64,000 bases of DNA from Nannochloris sp. 'desiccata'. Lineage: Eukaryota > Chlorophyta > Trebouxiophyceae > Chlorellales > Chlorellaceae. The notes below the pieces were generated by a model. That model saw nothing but the letters and a program-made list of their open reading frames with translations, searched no databases and had not been told where the DNA came from. Of the stretch, positions 31,544-42,656 are shown in pieces. The first letter of the stretch is position 1. The number at the start of each line of letters is the position of its first letter. The DNA lies in the NCBI GenBank assembly GCA_019044685.2, contig JAGTXX020000017.1, positions 186,001 to 250,000 on the forward strand, given 5' to 3'. The position numbers were made by a program, and so were the translations under genes.

Positions 31544-31551
31544 AGCTAGAT

Positions 31552-32138
31552 CTTGGATATATATGCAAACTTTGAGTTTGAACTACCTTGAGAACTTTCT
31601 TCAGCAGTCGAAGCAGCCTCCTTGCACAGTCCCTGTTGTTTACGCGAATAAATAAAGAAAGCGCTCGAAACGGATCAAGGCACACCTCTTAATCAATCCA
31701 TCCACAAAATTAGCCAAGAGAAAATAGCCAAAATGTTCAAACATGGTGTCGTGGCCGACGGCGGGAGCGGCAGCGGGGGTAACTTTTCCTTCGTTCGAAG
31801 AACAGTGCTTTCCTGCTGCAGGGTTTACACGTTATTAGAATCGCGGTATATGCACTTTGGGAGAATAAAGTTACTTAGAACTGTTCATGTTGATTAAAGA
31901 AGTTTGGACCCCTCCTCGATCGGCCCACACACAAACCTGAAAGCCTCATATTTCAAATTGGCGATATGCATATATGTTCAATTGTTGAAACTGTATTAAT
32001 TCGTAAAAAGCAAGCAGCTTGCTAGAACACCTTGGTTGAAACAAACAATTAATAAGTGGTGGCATGCAATAATCGCATTTCTTAGATATTAGAAATTGAT
32101 CTTCCACCCGGCAATTTGAGCACCAGACTTCACCTAGG
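31552..32138. other. Intergenic region before RimO
   Basis: Nearly 590 nt containing the presumed RimO promoter. No conserved coding or RNA feature found. Confidence 0.35.
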
Positions 32139-35100
32139 ATGAAATTATTTACAGCAACACTGGGAGCAGCTCCCACCAAGCCTCTACGCTTGAGCAGCCA
32201 ACCCACATTTCCCCCCATTTGCCTCCGCCGTCGCTCGTGCTGCCCTGCTGCCCCTACTGCCAACGAAACTGCACCCACCCAAACTACTGGCGATCGTGCA
32301 GCACCATTAAAGGTATCTATGGTATCTTTAGGATGCCCTAAGAACACTGTCGACGGCGAAGTCCTTCTTGGCGATTTATTTCGCTCTGGCTTTGAGATTA
32401 TCGATGCAGCTGAAGAAGCAGACGCAATCGTCATCAACACGTGTGGGTTTGTAGAAGACGCAAAAACTGAATCTATCGACACCATTATCCAAGCAGCACG
32501 TCTCAAGGCAGAAGGTAAAGTCAAGCGAGTAGTCGTCACTGGCTGCTTGGCGCAACGCTATTCTGATGAGCTGGCTGAGCAGCTGCCTGAAGCTGACCTG
32601 GTGGTGGGCTTTCAGAAATACGAGAACCTGGCAGGATCTTTAAAAGAAGTGCTGGGCGCACCCCCTAATATTGATTTAGATGAGTATAGTCGAAGAAGTA
32701 GAGTCCAGGTGGGCGAGGCGACTGTCGGTTTCCGTCCAGAATGGGATAGATTCAGGCTCACTCCAAGACATACAGCGTATTTACGAGTAGCTGAAGGTTG
32801 TAATCATGCATGTACATTCTGTGCTATCCCTGGATTTAGGTAAGTAGATAGTAAATGTATTAATTTCTTACATGGGGTAGTCCTTACAAAAGAATAATCA
32901 TAATAACAATGTTTCGTCGGTTTTGATTTTCCCGGCTGGTTGTCAAGCCAAGGTTTTTGTATTTATCTTTTTTCTAGAGCAATACTTTGCGTTAACTTAT
33001 TTTATAACTATTGAGAGTAGCTACTTTCCTCTAGTTAAATTTTATTTATGTGTACTTCTTCGCTACGTCCTTCTCCCATTTTTTTTGCTCAAGAACAGTA
33101 CAATTTTCTTCTTCTTTTTCTTTCTGCTCTACCATAATTTCCGACTTCCGCCACCCCTTAAAGTCGGCGTCCCTGCTTCCTCCTCGTCTTCCTCGGACCC
33201 ATCATCTGCAGCGGTATACACCTTTTTATCCGTGACAATTACCATGGCAGACTCTCCTGCACCAGCAGCAGTACGGCTAAACTTATCATGCATAAACAGA
33301 GAATCTACGACGTGCTCAGATTTGGGGATCAGGTGATACGAAGTCACTGTAGTGAGCCCACCAACGGACACAACTTCCGGTTCCGCGACTTTAACTGACC
33401 GGAAATTCCAAAGGACTGTATAATTGCCACACGAAGCGACAATCCACCGTTCTTGGCGACCACGCTCAGTGATCCAAGTAAACCTTGCCTTTTCCAATGG
33501 AGCGCCTCCGGTACGTGCGACGTCTTCAACTTTTAATCGAAGTAAACGAGGCGCAGGAGCTTCTTTACCCATTTTAGAAGTAAATCCACACAATTCTCTA
33601 GTGGAATTAGGTTCTTTGTATGTAGTTTTAACCACCATCAAGTATCTGTTCGTTGTTGCCAACACCCATCTACCATCATATGTGACGTCGACTGCGGTGA
33701 TGGGGCCACCAAGACTTGGGATGGCAGTTTTCGCTTGAGTTAACGTTTTCTCACTGTACAGCCTAATTTTACCATCGGAGGAACCTACGACGACATACCC
33801 ATCACCTGAAGTAGCCATACAACTGAATTTGGTCCCACGTGCATAGTCCTTTCCACCTACATAAGAAAGAGATGCAGGAGAGGACATATCCTGTACTAAT
33901 CCCGTAGGATCACGTAAATCCCATCTTGCCAGTCTATTTTGATCCAAAGACAAAAATGTGTTGATTGATTCCATTTGAGCAGATTTTGTATCAGCAGCAA
34001 TGTCTTTCATTGGAACCGCCACACCATCTTTATTGAATGAAAATTCACGAACGACTTGGCCTGTTTCGATACTAGCATGGTAGAGAGAACTGGATCCAGG
34101 AGTGAGCATATTCATACGTCTTTCATTATCCATAAGCAAAGCTTTGGAGGGAGTAAGGGCGCTACCAGGTGTCCCAGCACCAACGCCACGGGCACTGGTC
34201 GGAGTGCCAGAAGGGATGCTTAATCGAGGTGGGGTATTAAAGGAGAAGGTAACGCCTGTGTCTTCTACACCTCCTACAATATTACGCATAACTCCAACAG
34301 TTCCTGATTCGTTGAGTAAGAAGGACCTGTCACCACCACCGAGAACGACACCACTGATGATGTCTTGTTGCTCTGCGGCAACCCGCTCCTTCATGGGAGT
34401 CGTCTTCCTTTTAAGCTCTTCTTGGGTCGGAGCGTCGTCAATATCCATATCCTCTACCCAAGCCGCACGAGAAATGTCTGTTTCACCACCGAGACGAGGC
34501 AAGAAATCAGCTCCAAAGATTTTGAGCTCGTTATCTTCACTTTTCTTCAGTCCATATGTGTTTTCAAAGAGCGCTTTGTTGTATTCCTGGCTAAAAGCGT
34601 GGAAAACAGGAGCAGAAGGGAAGTGGAGTGCGTAGAACTTGTCATCTACTGGGAAGAATGCTGCGTTTTCCTTTGTTTTGAATTCAAAGGAATCGTCCAC
34701 AAGCACATCTGGAGCATCTTGGGCGCCCTCGAGCTCAAAATGCCACTCGGGGGCTTTATTGTTCGAGTCTTCGTGAGCGTCGTACATGCTGACGACGGCG
34801 TTTTCAGAAACAACCTCCCAGTTGCCATTTCCACGGTTACCTGCATCTACCCAACGGAAGAGCTGTGTGGTGGCAGCACCAGTAGTGGTTGTGGCCTGCA
34901 GTGGAAAAAAATAATAAAAGCGGGAAGCATTATGATGAGACTGAGAAAAAGTTTTTCATTCTTCGCTTTTTAAGCAACTATAAACTTTTTTTTTTCGAGG
35001 AACCTATTTCTAGGTCTTAATTTTGCCACGTTTGATTTTTTAAGCTGGCCTCTATGCTCGCTGATCCCCATGGTTCTATTTTTACCTGAGCATCTGTAGC

Positions 35101-36314
35101 TTCTCCTGGAAGCTGCTGTGCCAAACCTTCAGTGGAAGCTGTCTGTCCCATATCAGTACTTTTCACCTTTTCTCTGAGGACTGTTCAAGAGTGTCTAAGA
35201 GTATTTTTTTATTTGGTCTGATTTTCAGTTGAACTTCGATGGATCCTTTCCGTTCACGCTAATTATCAGCACACCCTACTTTTGCAATGGAGTGATCAAA
35301 GTCTTATCTACCAGCAGAAATTATTTTTGCTCGTTTAACCCATTCGCTGGGCAGTATATCCTAATTTTGGGCGCGCCTCTTTCAGACCATTCCAGCAAAA
35401 CTTCCTTCAACTGCTTCTTTCAACATCCTCTTCTTCTTCTTCTTCTTCTTCTTATCTCCAAAAAAATTTTCTATTGCAGAGGCAAATTCCGATCTAAACC
35501 TTATGAAGCTATCCTTGAAGAAGCTCGCTACCTCGTCTCCCAAGGCGCGCTTGAGCTCAACCTCATCGCTGAAGATACCAACCAGTGGGGCCAAGACCGA
35601 CGTGATGGCCGCAATCTGTCTCATCTCCTCCGTGCTCTGGGTGAAATTGAGGGATTACAATGGATTAGACTACTCTATTGCTATCCTTCTTATTTCAATA
35701 GTGAGCTCATCGATGAAATCGCTGCAAACCCAAAAGTCTGCAAATACATTGACATGCCATTACAACACATAAGCAATTTAACTTTGCTGGCTATGAATCG
35801 CCCACCTCAAGCACATACACAAGATCTGTTACATACTCTGCGTGACCGGATTCCTAATCTGGCGTTACGTACGACCTTTATTTCCGGCTTTCCTGGAGAA
35901 TCTGAGGCAGATCATAGAGAGCTTGTTGACTTTGTACGGAAGTTCAAATTTGAGCGAATGGGCGCCTTTGCCTATTCTGAAGAAGATGGCACCCCCGCTG
36001 CAGAATTCCCTGAACAACTGGATCCTGAAGAGAGGCAAGCACGTCGTGATGAATTGATTTCTTTGCAACAGAGGGTCGGGGAGTCGTGGGCAAAAGCGTT
36101 GGTAGGGACAGAACTTGATGTTCTTGTGGACGGTATCGACGAGGATGGGCAGCTGTTTGGAAGGACTCAGTGGGATGCCCCTGACGTAGATAACGTTGTT
36201 TTCATTGGGGAACCCAGTGAAGTAGGGGTTGCACCTGCTGAAGTAGGGCAAATGAGGAGAATGCGAGTGGTTGGGCATTCAATTTTCGATCTGGAAGCAG
36301 TCCCTATTGCTTAA
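32139..36314 (+). CDS. rimO: RimO-type ribosomal protein S12 methylthiotransferase, organelle-targeted
   Basis: Exons 32139-32839 and 35480-36314 (511 residues) are joined through AG|A (Arg) across a 2640-nt intron that carries the VID27 gene on the other strand. Radical-SAM enzyme that adds a methylthio group to an Asp of ribosomal protein uS12 in bacteria and organelles. The N-terminal 60 residues are an Arg/Pro-rich presequence (LRLSSQPTFPPICLRRRSC), probably plastid or mitochondrial. The UPF0004 domain has its three Cys (SLGCPKNTVDGE, NTCGFVEDAK, TGCLAQRY). The radical-SAM CxxxCxxC is CNHACTFC near residue 222. A C-terminal TRAM domain follows (LDVLVDGIDEDGQLFGRTQ). Length is about 70 residues more than the E. 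coli enzyme, explained by the presequence. Confidence 0.9.
33129..35151 (-). CDS. VID27: VID27-family WD40 protein, nested in the RimO intron
   Basis: Exons 35086-35151 (22 codons) and 33129-34895 on the minus strand, phase 0, intron 190 nt; 610 residues. The N terminus MGQTASTEG fits an N-myristoylation signal (Gly2, Ser6). The N-terminal domain (TQLFRWVDAGNRGNG, EWHFELEG, FEFKTKENAAFFPV) and C-terminal beta-propeller (KFSCMATSGDGYVVVGSSDG, ITAVDVTYDGRWVLATTNRY) match VID27, known in yeast from vacuolar import and degradation of gluconeogenic enzymes and present in plants (CYPRO4-like). PEPCK, a gluconeogenic enzyme, is also in this window, but any link is speculation. The whole gene sits antisense inside an intron of rimO. 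Confidence 0.9.
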
Positions 36315-36460
36315 GTAAATATACATCTTAAATTTTTTTGTCCACAGCGTCCTTCTCAGTTTTGATTGGCTTTGCCACTTTAAAATATACTATTATTCAA
36401 TTTATCAGCGTAGTATTTTTACTAATATGAAATCAAATTATTTGATGGATTGAATTTTGC

Positions 36461-37821
36461 TCAAGGTGTTGGGTTTGGGTATCGAGCATGGATGGCATCG
36501 ACAGCAGCTCTAATGTTATCCTCGAGCTTCCCTTGCATTTTCACTCTTTCCGCAATCTCCACCGATTCTCCCAACTGCTCCACCCCCGTCGCCCCAATCA
36601 CCGCTGACGCTACCAATGGATGTTCCAGTACAAAACGTAGTGCTAATTCTGTAAGCGACATCCCGTACCGTTTTGCAACGGCAGCATACTCGGCTATTGC
36701 CACGTGGACATTTACTTTTGGACCGTACCGTGACTCAGCTTCCGCATACCTTCCTTTATATTTATTTAACCTCGCTTCTGGTGGACTATTCTTCATATCT
36801 ATATATTTACCAGTCAATAAGCCCATTGCGAGAGGAGAATATGCTAATAAACTGACATTTTCCTGTAAGCAACACTCGGCAAGGCCCGAGGAATCAAACG
36901 TTCGACACGTGAGGTTGTAGGCATTTTGAAGAGAGATAGGCCTAGGTGGTGGTGGTGGTATACATGGTATTGGATTTGGGTTGTCATTTGATGTGGATGG
37001 TGTACTAGTCGCAGTGCAGAATTTCATCAGACCCCATGGTGTTTCGTTGCTAAGTCCTATGTATCGCACTTTACCAGAGTGTACTGCCTTGTGTAGTGCT
37101 TCTAGTTGTTCTTCAATAGGGATTGATGAGTAGGCTAGTAAAGGGTCATATTCGATGCTACCAAACATAGGCACATACCTGTAGAGTAGATATAATAGAC
37201 GATATGTTTCATTTAATCGGGAGAAATTTTAATGAAAAAATGGACGTCCTAAGAAAATAAAAAAATATGGCTGCATTCTTCTTACCTATCTGGCCAGTGG
37301 ATCTGTATAAGGTCAATATAATCAGTTTGTAGTCTTTTTAAGCTTCCATCTATAGCTTCACTAATATTCTTAGCATCTACGCAACTAGGGCCACTTCGAA
37401 TCCAGTCCATTGACCCAGGTCCAGAGATTTTTGTAGCAATAACAAAATCCGAGCGGCTTTTTCTACTTTCTTGTTGTTTTAATTGCTTGAACCAGTTTCC
37501 TAGAATAACTTCTGAGCGGCCGTGTGTATTGGGCGATTGTGGGACAGGGTACATTTCCGCTGAATCGAAGAAATTGATGCCAGCTTCTGTAGCTGTGTTT
37601 AGTAGGTGGTAGGCTGTCTGCCTGTCGGTGCTCTCGCCAAAGAGCATGGTGCCGAAACATAGTGAGGAAACGTGGAGATCGGAGTTACCGAGCTGTCTAT
37701 AGTCTAAAGCGTTGCATGTTGATCTACTTGGGTGTAGTCGGCGGGGTAGAATAGGCTGCAGAGGGTGCAGCCAAGTGTAGGATTGCATGTGATCAAGTAA
37801 TTTACACCGAAGCCATTTCAT
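36461..37821 (-). CDS. Aldo/keto reductase, Tas-like
   Basis: Exons 37286-37821 and 36461-37178 on the minus strand (AG|G junction restoring Arg), 417 residues. NAD(P)H-dependent oxidoreductase with a TIM-barrel fold. Catalytic residues by family comparison: Asp and Tyr in FFDSAEMYP, Lys in FVIATKISG, His in IQIHWPD. Signatures QLGNSDLHVSSLCFGTMLFG, RSEVILGNWF, SLKRLQTDYIDL, VRYIGLSNETPWG and SLLAYSPLAMGLLTGKY are close to E. coli Tas and its plant homologues. The first about 40 residues are basic and lie before the barrel, possibly a transit peptide. It converges with rimO, 147 bp between stops, and is divergent from the HIT gene, likely sharing a promoter region. Confidence 0.88.
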
Positions 37822-38026
37822 GGCGCTGGTGCTAGAGCAGTAATTTCTGACATTTTTATGAATTTTAGAAATTTATTTGAAATCGAATTTCTCATATCTA
37901 ATGGAGGGTAATGGTGCTTTTGATAAGAGAAGGAGCATTTTCCTGACAAAGAAAAGATTAGCCTTAAAGCACGCTGCAGACCTGCATGCCCACAATTTAG
38001 ATAAGGGTTATTTTGGTATAACCTTG
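37822..38026. promoter_or_regulatory. Compact divergent promoter between the reductase and HIT genes
   Basis: About 205 bp separate the two start codons if the HIT gene starts at 38027. No specific element recognised. The interval is in frame with the HIT gene from an upstream ATG at 37901, so its upper half could also be coding. Confidence 0.4.
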
Positions 38027-38684
<658 letters not shown>

Positions 38685-38912
38685 AATGGATTGGATAGAT
38701 ACTATGGGAGTGTTTTTAAAAGCGAGATCCTCTCTTTTCCCTTGAATTTAGAAAAGCGGGGAATCTTTTTTTTTGAAGTGTCAAACTTTATTCAACATTG
38801 TTAATACTTTTTTAAACTAGTAAATTGTAGCTATTCATAGTACGTTGTTATATAGGATAATAAACAAGATGCAGGTCATAAGTCATGTTTCTATACATTA
38901 ACTTTCACTTAG

Positions 38913-41900
38913 CTAAGCACCTCCGTTGTTATTCCGAGGTGGTCTCAAAGAAAACTCGACAAACGGCGCAGCCTTCGAGGTACTCGCAGCATTCTCTGCA
39001 GAAACCCTACTCACTGAAACTTCATTCTCTCGAGTATGAAGATGGTCCTCTTGTCTCGTCACTTGAACTGGAGGCCTCCTGCTATCACCTTCCTGTCGGT
39101 GATCTTCTCCCCTAGTTGCCGACGTCTTGTCCCTTTCTTTTTGTAATCCACGTAAACCATCATACGCCCTCGGATTCCATACAGGTAAGAAAAAAGGCAA
39201 AGGAATGTCTCCACCACAGGGGAAAACGAGATTTTTCCTAAACGCTAGTTCCAACCTTGCTTGAATCCATGCTGATGCTCTTGAGGCGTGATATGCATAC
39301 TTGAGCAACCGCTGGCCAATTTGAGGTGTCGCTGTTAAAGACAATTTCGGGGGTGATAAGAACGACCAAAACAGACGATCTCCCGGGGGTGGTGGGATCC
39401 ACACACACATGGTTCCTTCCAACACTGAAAATGTGAGGCTGACACGAAGTGGGAGATTTGATATTCTGGTCGCTGTTGAATCTGCTAGTTTGCGTAACTT
39501 TTGAGCTGTTTTCTGACGAATTTGACCGAATAGATGGCGTTTTGGAGGTTGTTTTTGTTGCTGTTCACTACTTGAAGGAGCACCGCGTTTAGGGCTCCCT
39601 GCAATAGGACCTGTATCATCGCTGCTGCTCGAAGCATGCAGCAATCGTTCTTCTTCATAGCCATCATCTTCTTCCTCCCCATCTACAAGTTCATTCTCAT
39701 CATCACTACCAAGATCTACCAACCCTGCTTCCTCGTCCTCATCGGCGGTACAGGTTTTTATTTTCCCGCCGCTGTCCTTACCTTTCTTCCTTTTGCCTTC
39801 TATTCTATCTATAGCCTGATCCAAAGCAGACCACGCAGGTGCATCTCGAATATCCACTTTGCATTCAATCGTCACTGTAAACGACCCAGAATATTTCATG
39901 TCAAAAATCAATTGAGGGAACGCAGCATGCGAAGCAGGCTGCGATACCGCTGCGAATCTTGACAGCGTGGGTGCAGTGCAGCCTGGCTCTACAGACACCA
40001 CTTCTAATGAGGTTACGTACTCGGGTGTGTGCATTCGTGAGAGCTGTCGTTGTATACGAGCACGCACGTGTTCTGAAAATGCTGGGTTGCGTAATAAGTC
40101 AAAGCATGCACGAGTAGCAGTGGCGTTTATGAAAAAATCAAAGGGAAGGAGAGGCGATGGAAAGCCTTGTGGGAGGCGGGAAGAGGCCGCCGTGGTCTGG
40201 GCAGGTTGACTACGAGGTGAAAGGGTTTGCTGTTGGGGTTGCTGTTGATTATTATTCGCATAATTCGCGTTTGAAGGGGATAATGGGGTTTCTTGAGCTC
40301 GTTGCTGGAATTTCGTTGGCGATGTTTGTGCTGAGCCAGGTAGAGACGAAGAAGGCCTTGAGGGTCCTCCTGGAGCTGCTCTTCCAGACTGTTGTTGTTG
40401 CTGCTGCTGCTGCGTTGATGGCAGTCCTTTACGGTAGACTACAGGCCCAATAGGGGGTACTTTGACTGGAGATAGGTATGGAGACGGTGTAGGAGACGGT
40501 GTAATAGAGGTTTCAAGAGAGGTTGCATTAGGATCCGTATTGCCACCAGCACCTACATCGCCACCGCCACCGCTGCCTTTCCTCTCTTGCTTTTGAGGCG
40601 CTAGAGGAACAGGCACTTTTCGAGATTGCATCCAGCGCATCTCAATAATAGAATCTATATCTGAGGCAGTGGTAGCTACCTGTTCAACACCTACTGGAGG
40701 ACGAAGTTGAAGATCAAGAGCAGCTGCAGCAGCTGCACCGGTGGCAGCCGAAGCAGAAATGCCTATGTCATCATTAACTATCTTCCCCAAAGCATTATTA
40801 TCACCCACACCATCACCACCTATGTCTTCCTCTATGTGTTCGTCTTCTTCCCCGCCTTGTTCTTGTCGGGTTTTTCTCCACTGTTTCCATGAAGCCCTCT
40901 TCCCTAGCTTTGCATCTTCTCGTCCTTGTCCTCCGCCTCCTTGCTGCACATCTCTTGATCGTCTACTGCCACTTCCAGCGGCAAAAGAAGAACTCCCTGG
41001 TCCGCCACTAGATGGCACCCCGACCGCTGGCGCCATTGCCGTTGCACCACCCTCTCTCGTATTCAAAAAAGAAGGATTAAATTTTTCTTGAACAAAAGGC
41101 AAAGTCGATTTCTGCGCCATCGTACTACAAAATAACTGATACGTCTCTTCAATTGACTTTAAACTCCCTTCCCAACCATCCCCGCCGTTACTATTAACGC
41201 ACCAATAACTTAAAGCGTGAAGCCATTCTTGCTTTGCTGCAGAGTCGGTGGCAAAAATGAATATTTTCTTCTCACCATCCAAGAGCGGCCACGAAGGGTG
41301 GGCGAGGAGTAGCGGAGCTTTGCGAGCCAATTCGCTTCTTCCTTGCAGTCCATCCCGTACTAATTCAACAGTACAACCTTCCAATGGAATTCCGTGTGAT
41401 TGGTTTTCAACGGCAGTTTGAGCAGCACCAGTGGCCATAGCGGCAGTTTCAACAACTTCAGAAAGTTGTCTGTCCTCTTCTTTCTCATCATTCTCGTTCT
41501 CTTCTTCTACTCGATCTCCCGTGTGTTGTTTCCTTCCCTTTTTATTTGTACCTTCTTCTCCTTGGTGTTGAGAATGGTGAGGTCGTGGCAACGGGTTTAA
41601 GACGAGAGTCCCTTGATTTAGACTCGCATGCCATGTTTTGAATGCTTTGCCCGCTGGGGGCCAATCCAATACACAGGCAGTACGATCCCAATGGGACTGG
41701 GTAACTGTGAATATGACCCCGTGTAACTCACCATGGGAGGTATAGGCATGGGGCATAGTAGCAGAGGGGCGGGTGACATCTCTCGCCGGAAGTGTAGTAC
41801 ACCTCTTAGAAGTACCGCCAGCGGTGGGCGTGGGTACAGCCGCTAAAGGAGCATGTAATGGTAGATTGGGTACACTCGGTGGTGGCTTTGGATGAGTGAA

Positions 41901-42252
41901 TCTATAAAAAATGTAACACAGGACAGCTCCAGCTAGAGCTAATCCTAAGAAAAGGCCAAGAAAGAGGGAAGCGAGCAGAGCAAAGATGCCTTGAGGGAGG
42001 AACAGTGATGGGACAGATTTGAATATATATAATCCACAAGCAGTACTGCAATAATCAAGATACAATGATAGAAATATAGAGATTAGAGTAAAATTCTAGT
42101 TGTCGGTGGAAAGGAAAGCTCTCTCTATCTAAATGTATCATAAGGTTTGTTTTGAAGACTGACCCGACGGTGGCGATTGCAATTGCTTCCTGCTTTTCTG
42201 TCACTAAACTTGGAACGAGGGCCCCTCCCGCGCCTTGTGTAGGCCCAGGCAT
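38913..42252 (-). CDS. TEX2/Nvj2-like SMP-domain lipid-transfer protein
   Basis: Exons 42164-42252 and 38913-42045 on the minus strand (GG|T junction), 1073 residues. A long hydrophobic hairpin or helix (ALLASLFLGLFLGLALAGAVL) at about 48-76 anchors it, probably in the ER. A PH-like domain follows, interrupted by a charged insert: VIFTVTQSHWDRTACVLDWP, then PLLDGEKKIFIFATDSAAKQ and EWLHALSYW. Long Gln/Ser/Pro-rich disordered stretches precede the C-terminal SMP domain at about 655-990 (FDFFINATATRACFDLLRNP, MKYSGSFTVTIECKVDI, LRVSLTFSVLEGTMCVWIPP). TM-PH-SMP is the layout of animal TEX2, yeast Nvj2 and plant homologues, which move lipids at ER contact sites. It contains a polyglutamine-like run. 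It shares an upstream region with the divergent SAC9-like phosphatase. Confidence 0.85.
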
Positions 42253-42656
42253 ATTTTTGAAAGTTATCTCGTAGAGTTTGGCATGTCTTTAGAATTATTC
42301 AACACAGGGAATTGAAATTCAGAAACGATCTGAAGGTAATAAAAATATGCAACACACCACCTCGTGCGGCCTCCAATGCCAATCCTAGAATCCAGACCAA
42401 GGTGTCCAAATTTTAAACTGTATCAAGGGTAAAAGGTTGGCTTCATTTCCTGGCAAATCATCGAATGTTTAAATGTTGGGAGGAAAATAATTCCTTTGCA
42501 AGACCTTTAACCAAAGTCTGCGTGGCATTGAACGCATTTTATTAAATTTGGGTCGCTTCCAATAAGTCTGATCACTGCATAGTAGCGCGCTTGGCACCAT
42601 TGTATTAAACTAAGCGCTATGGTTTGATCAAAGATTTTTATAGCACAAACGCCAGC
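42253..42656. promoter_or_regulatory. Divergent promoter region of TEX2-like and SAC9-like genes
   Basis: About 400 bp between two start codons on opposite strands, both encoding proteins expected to act in membrane lipid exchange or phosphoinositide turnover. Co-regulation is possible. I see no named motif. Confidence 0.45.
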
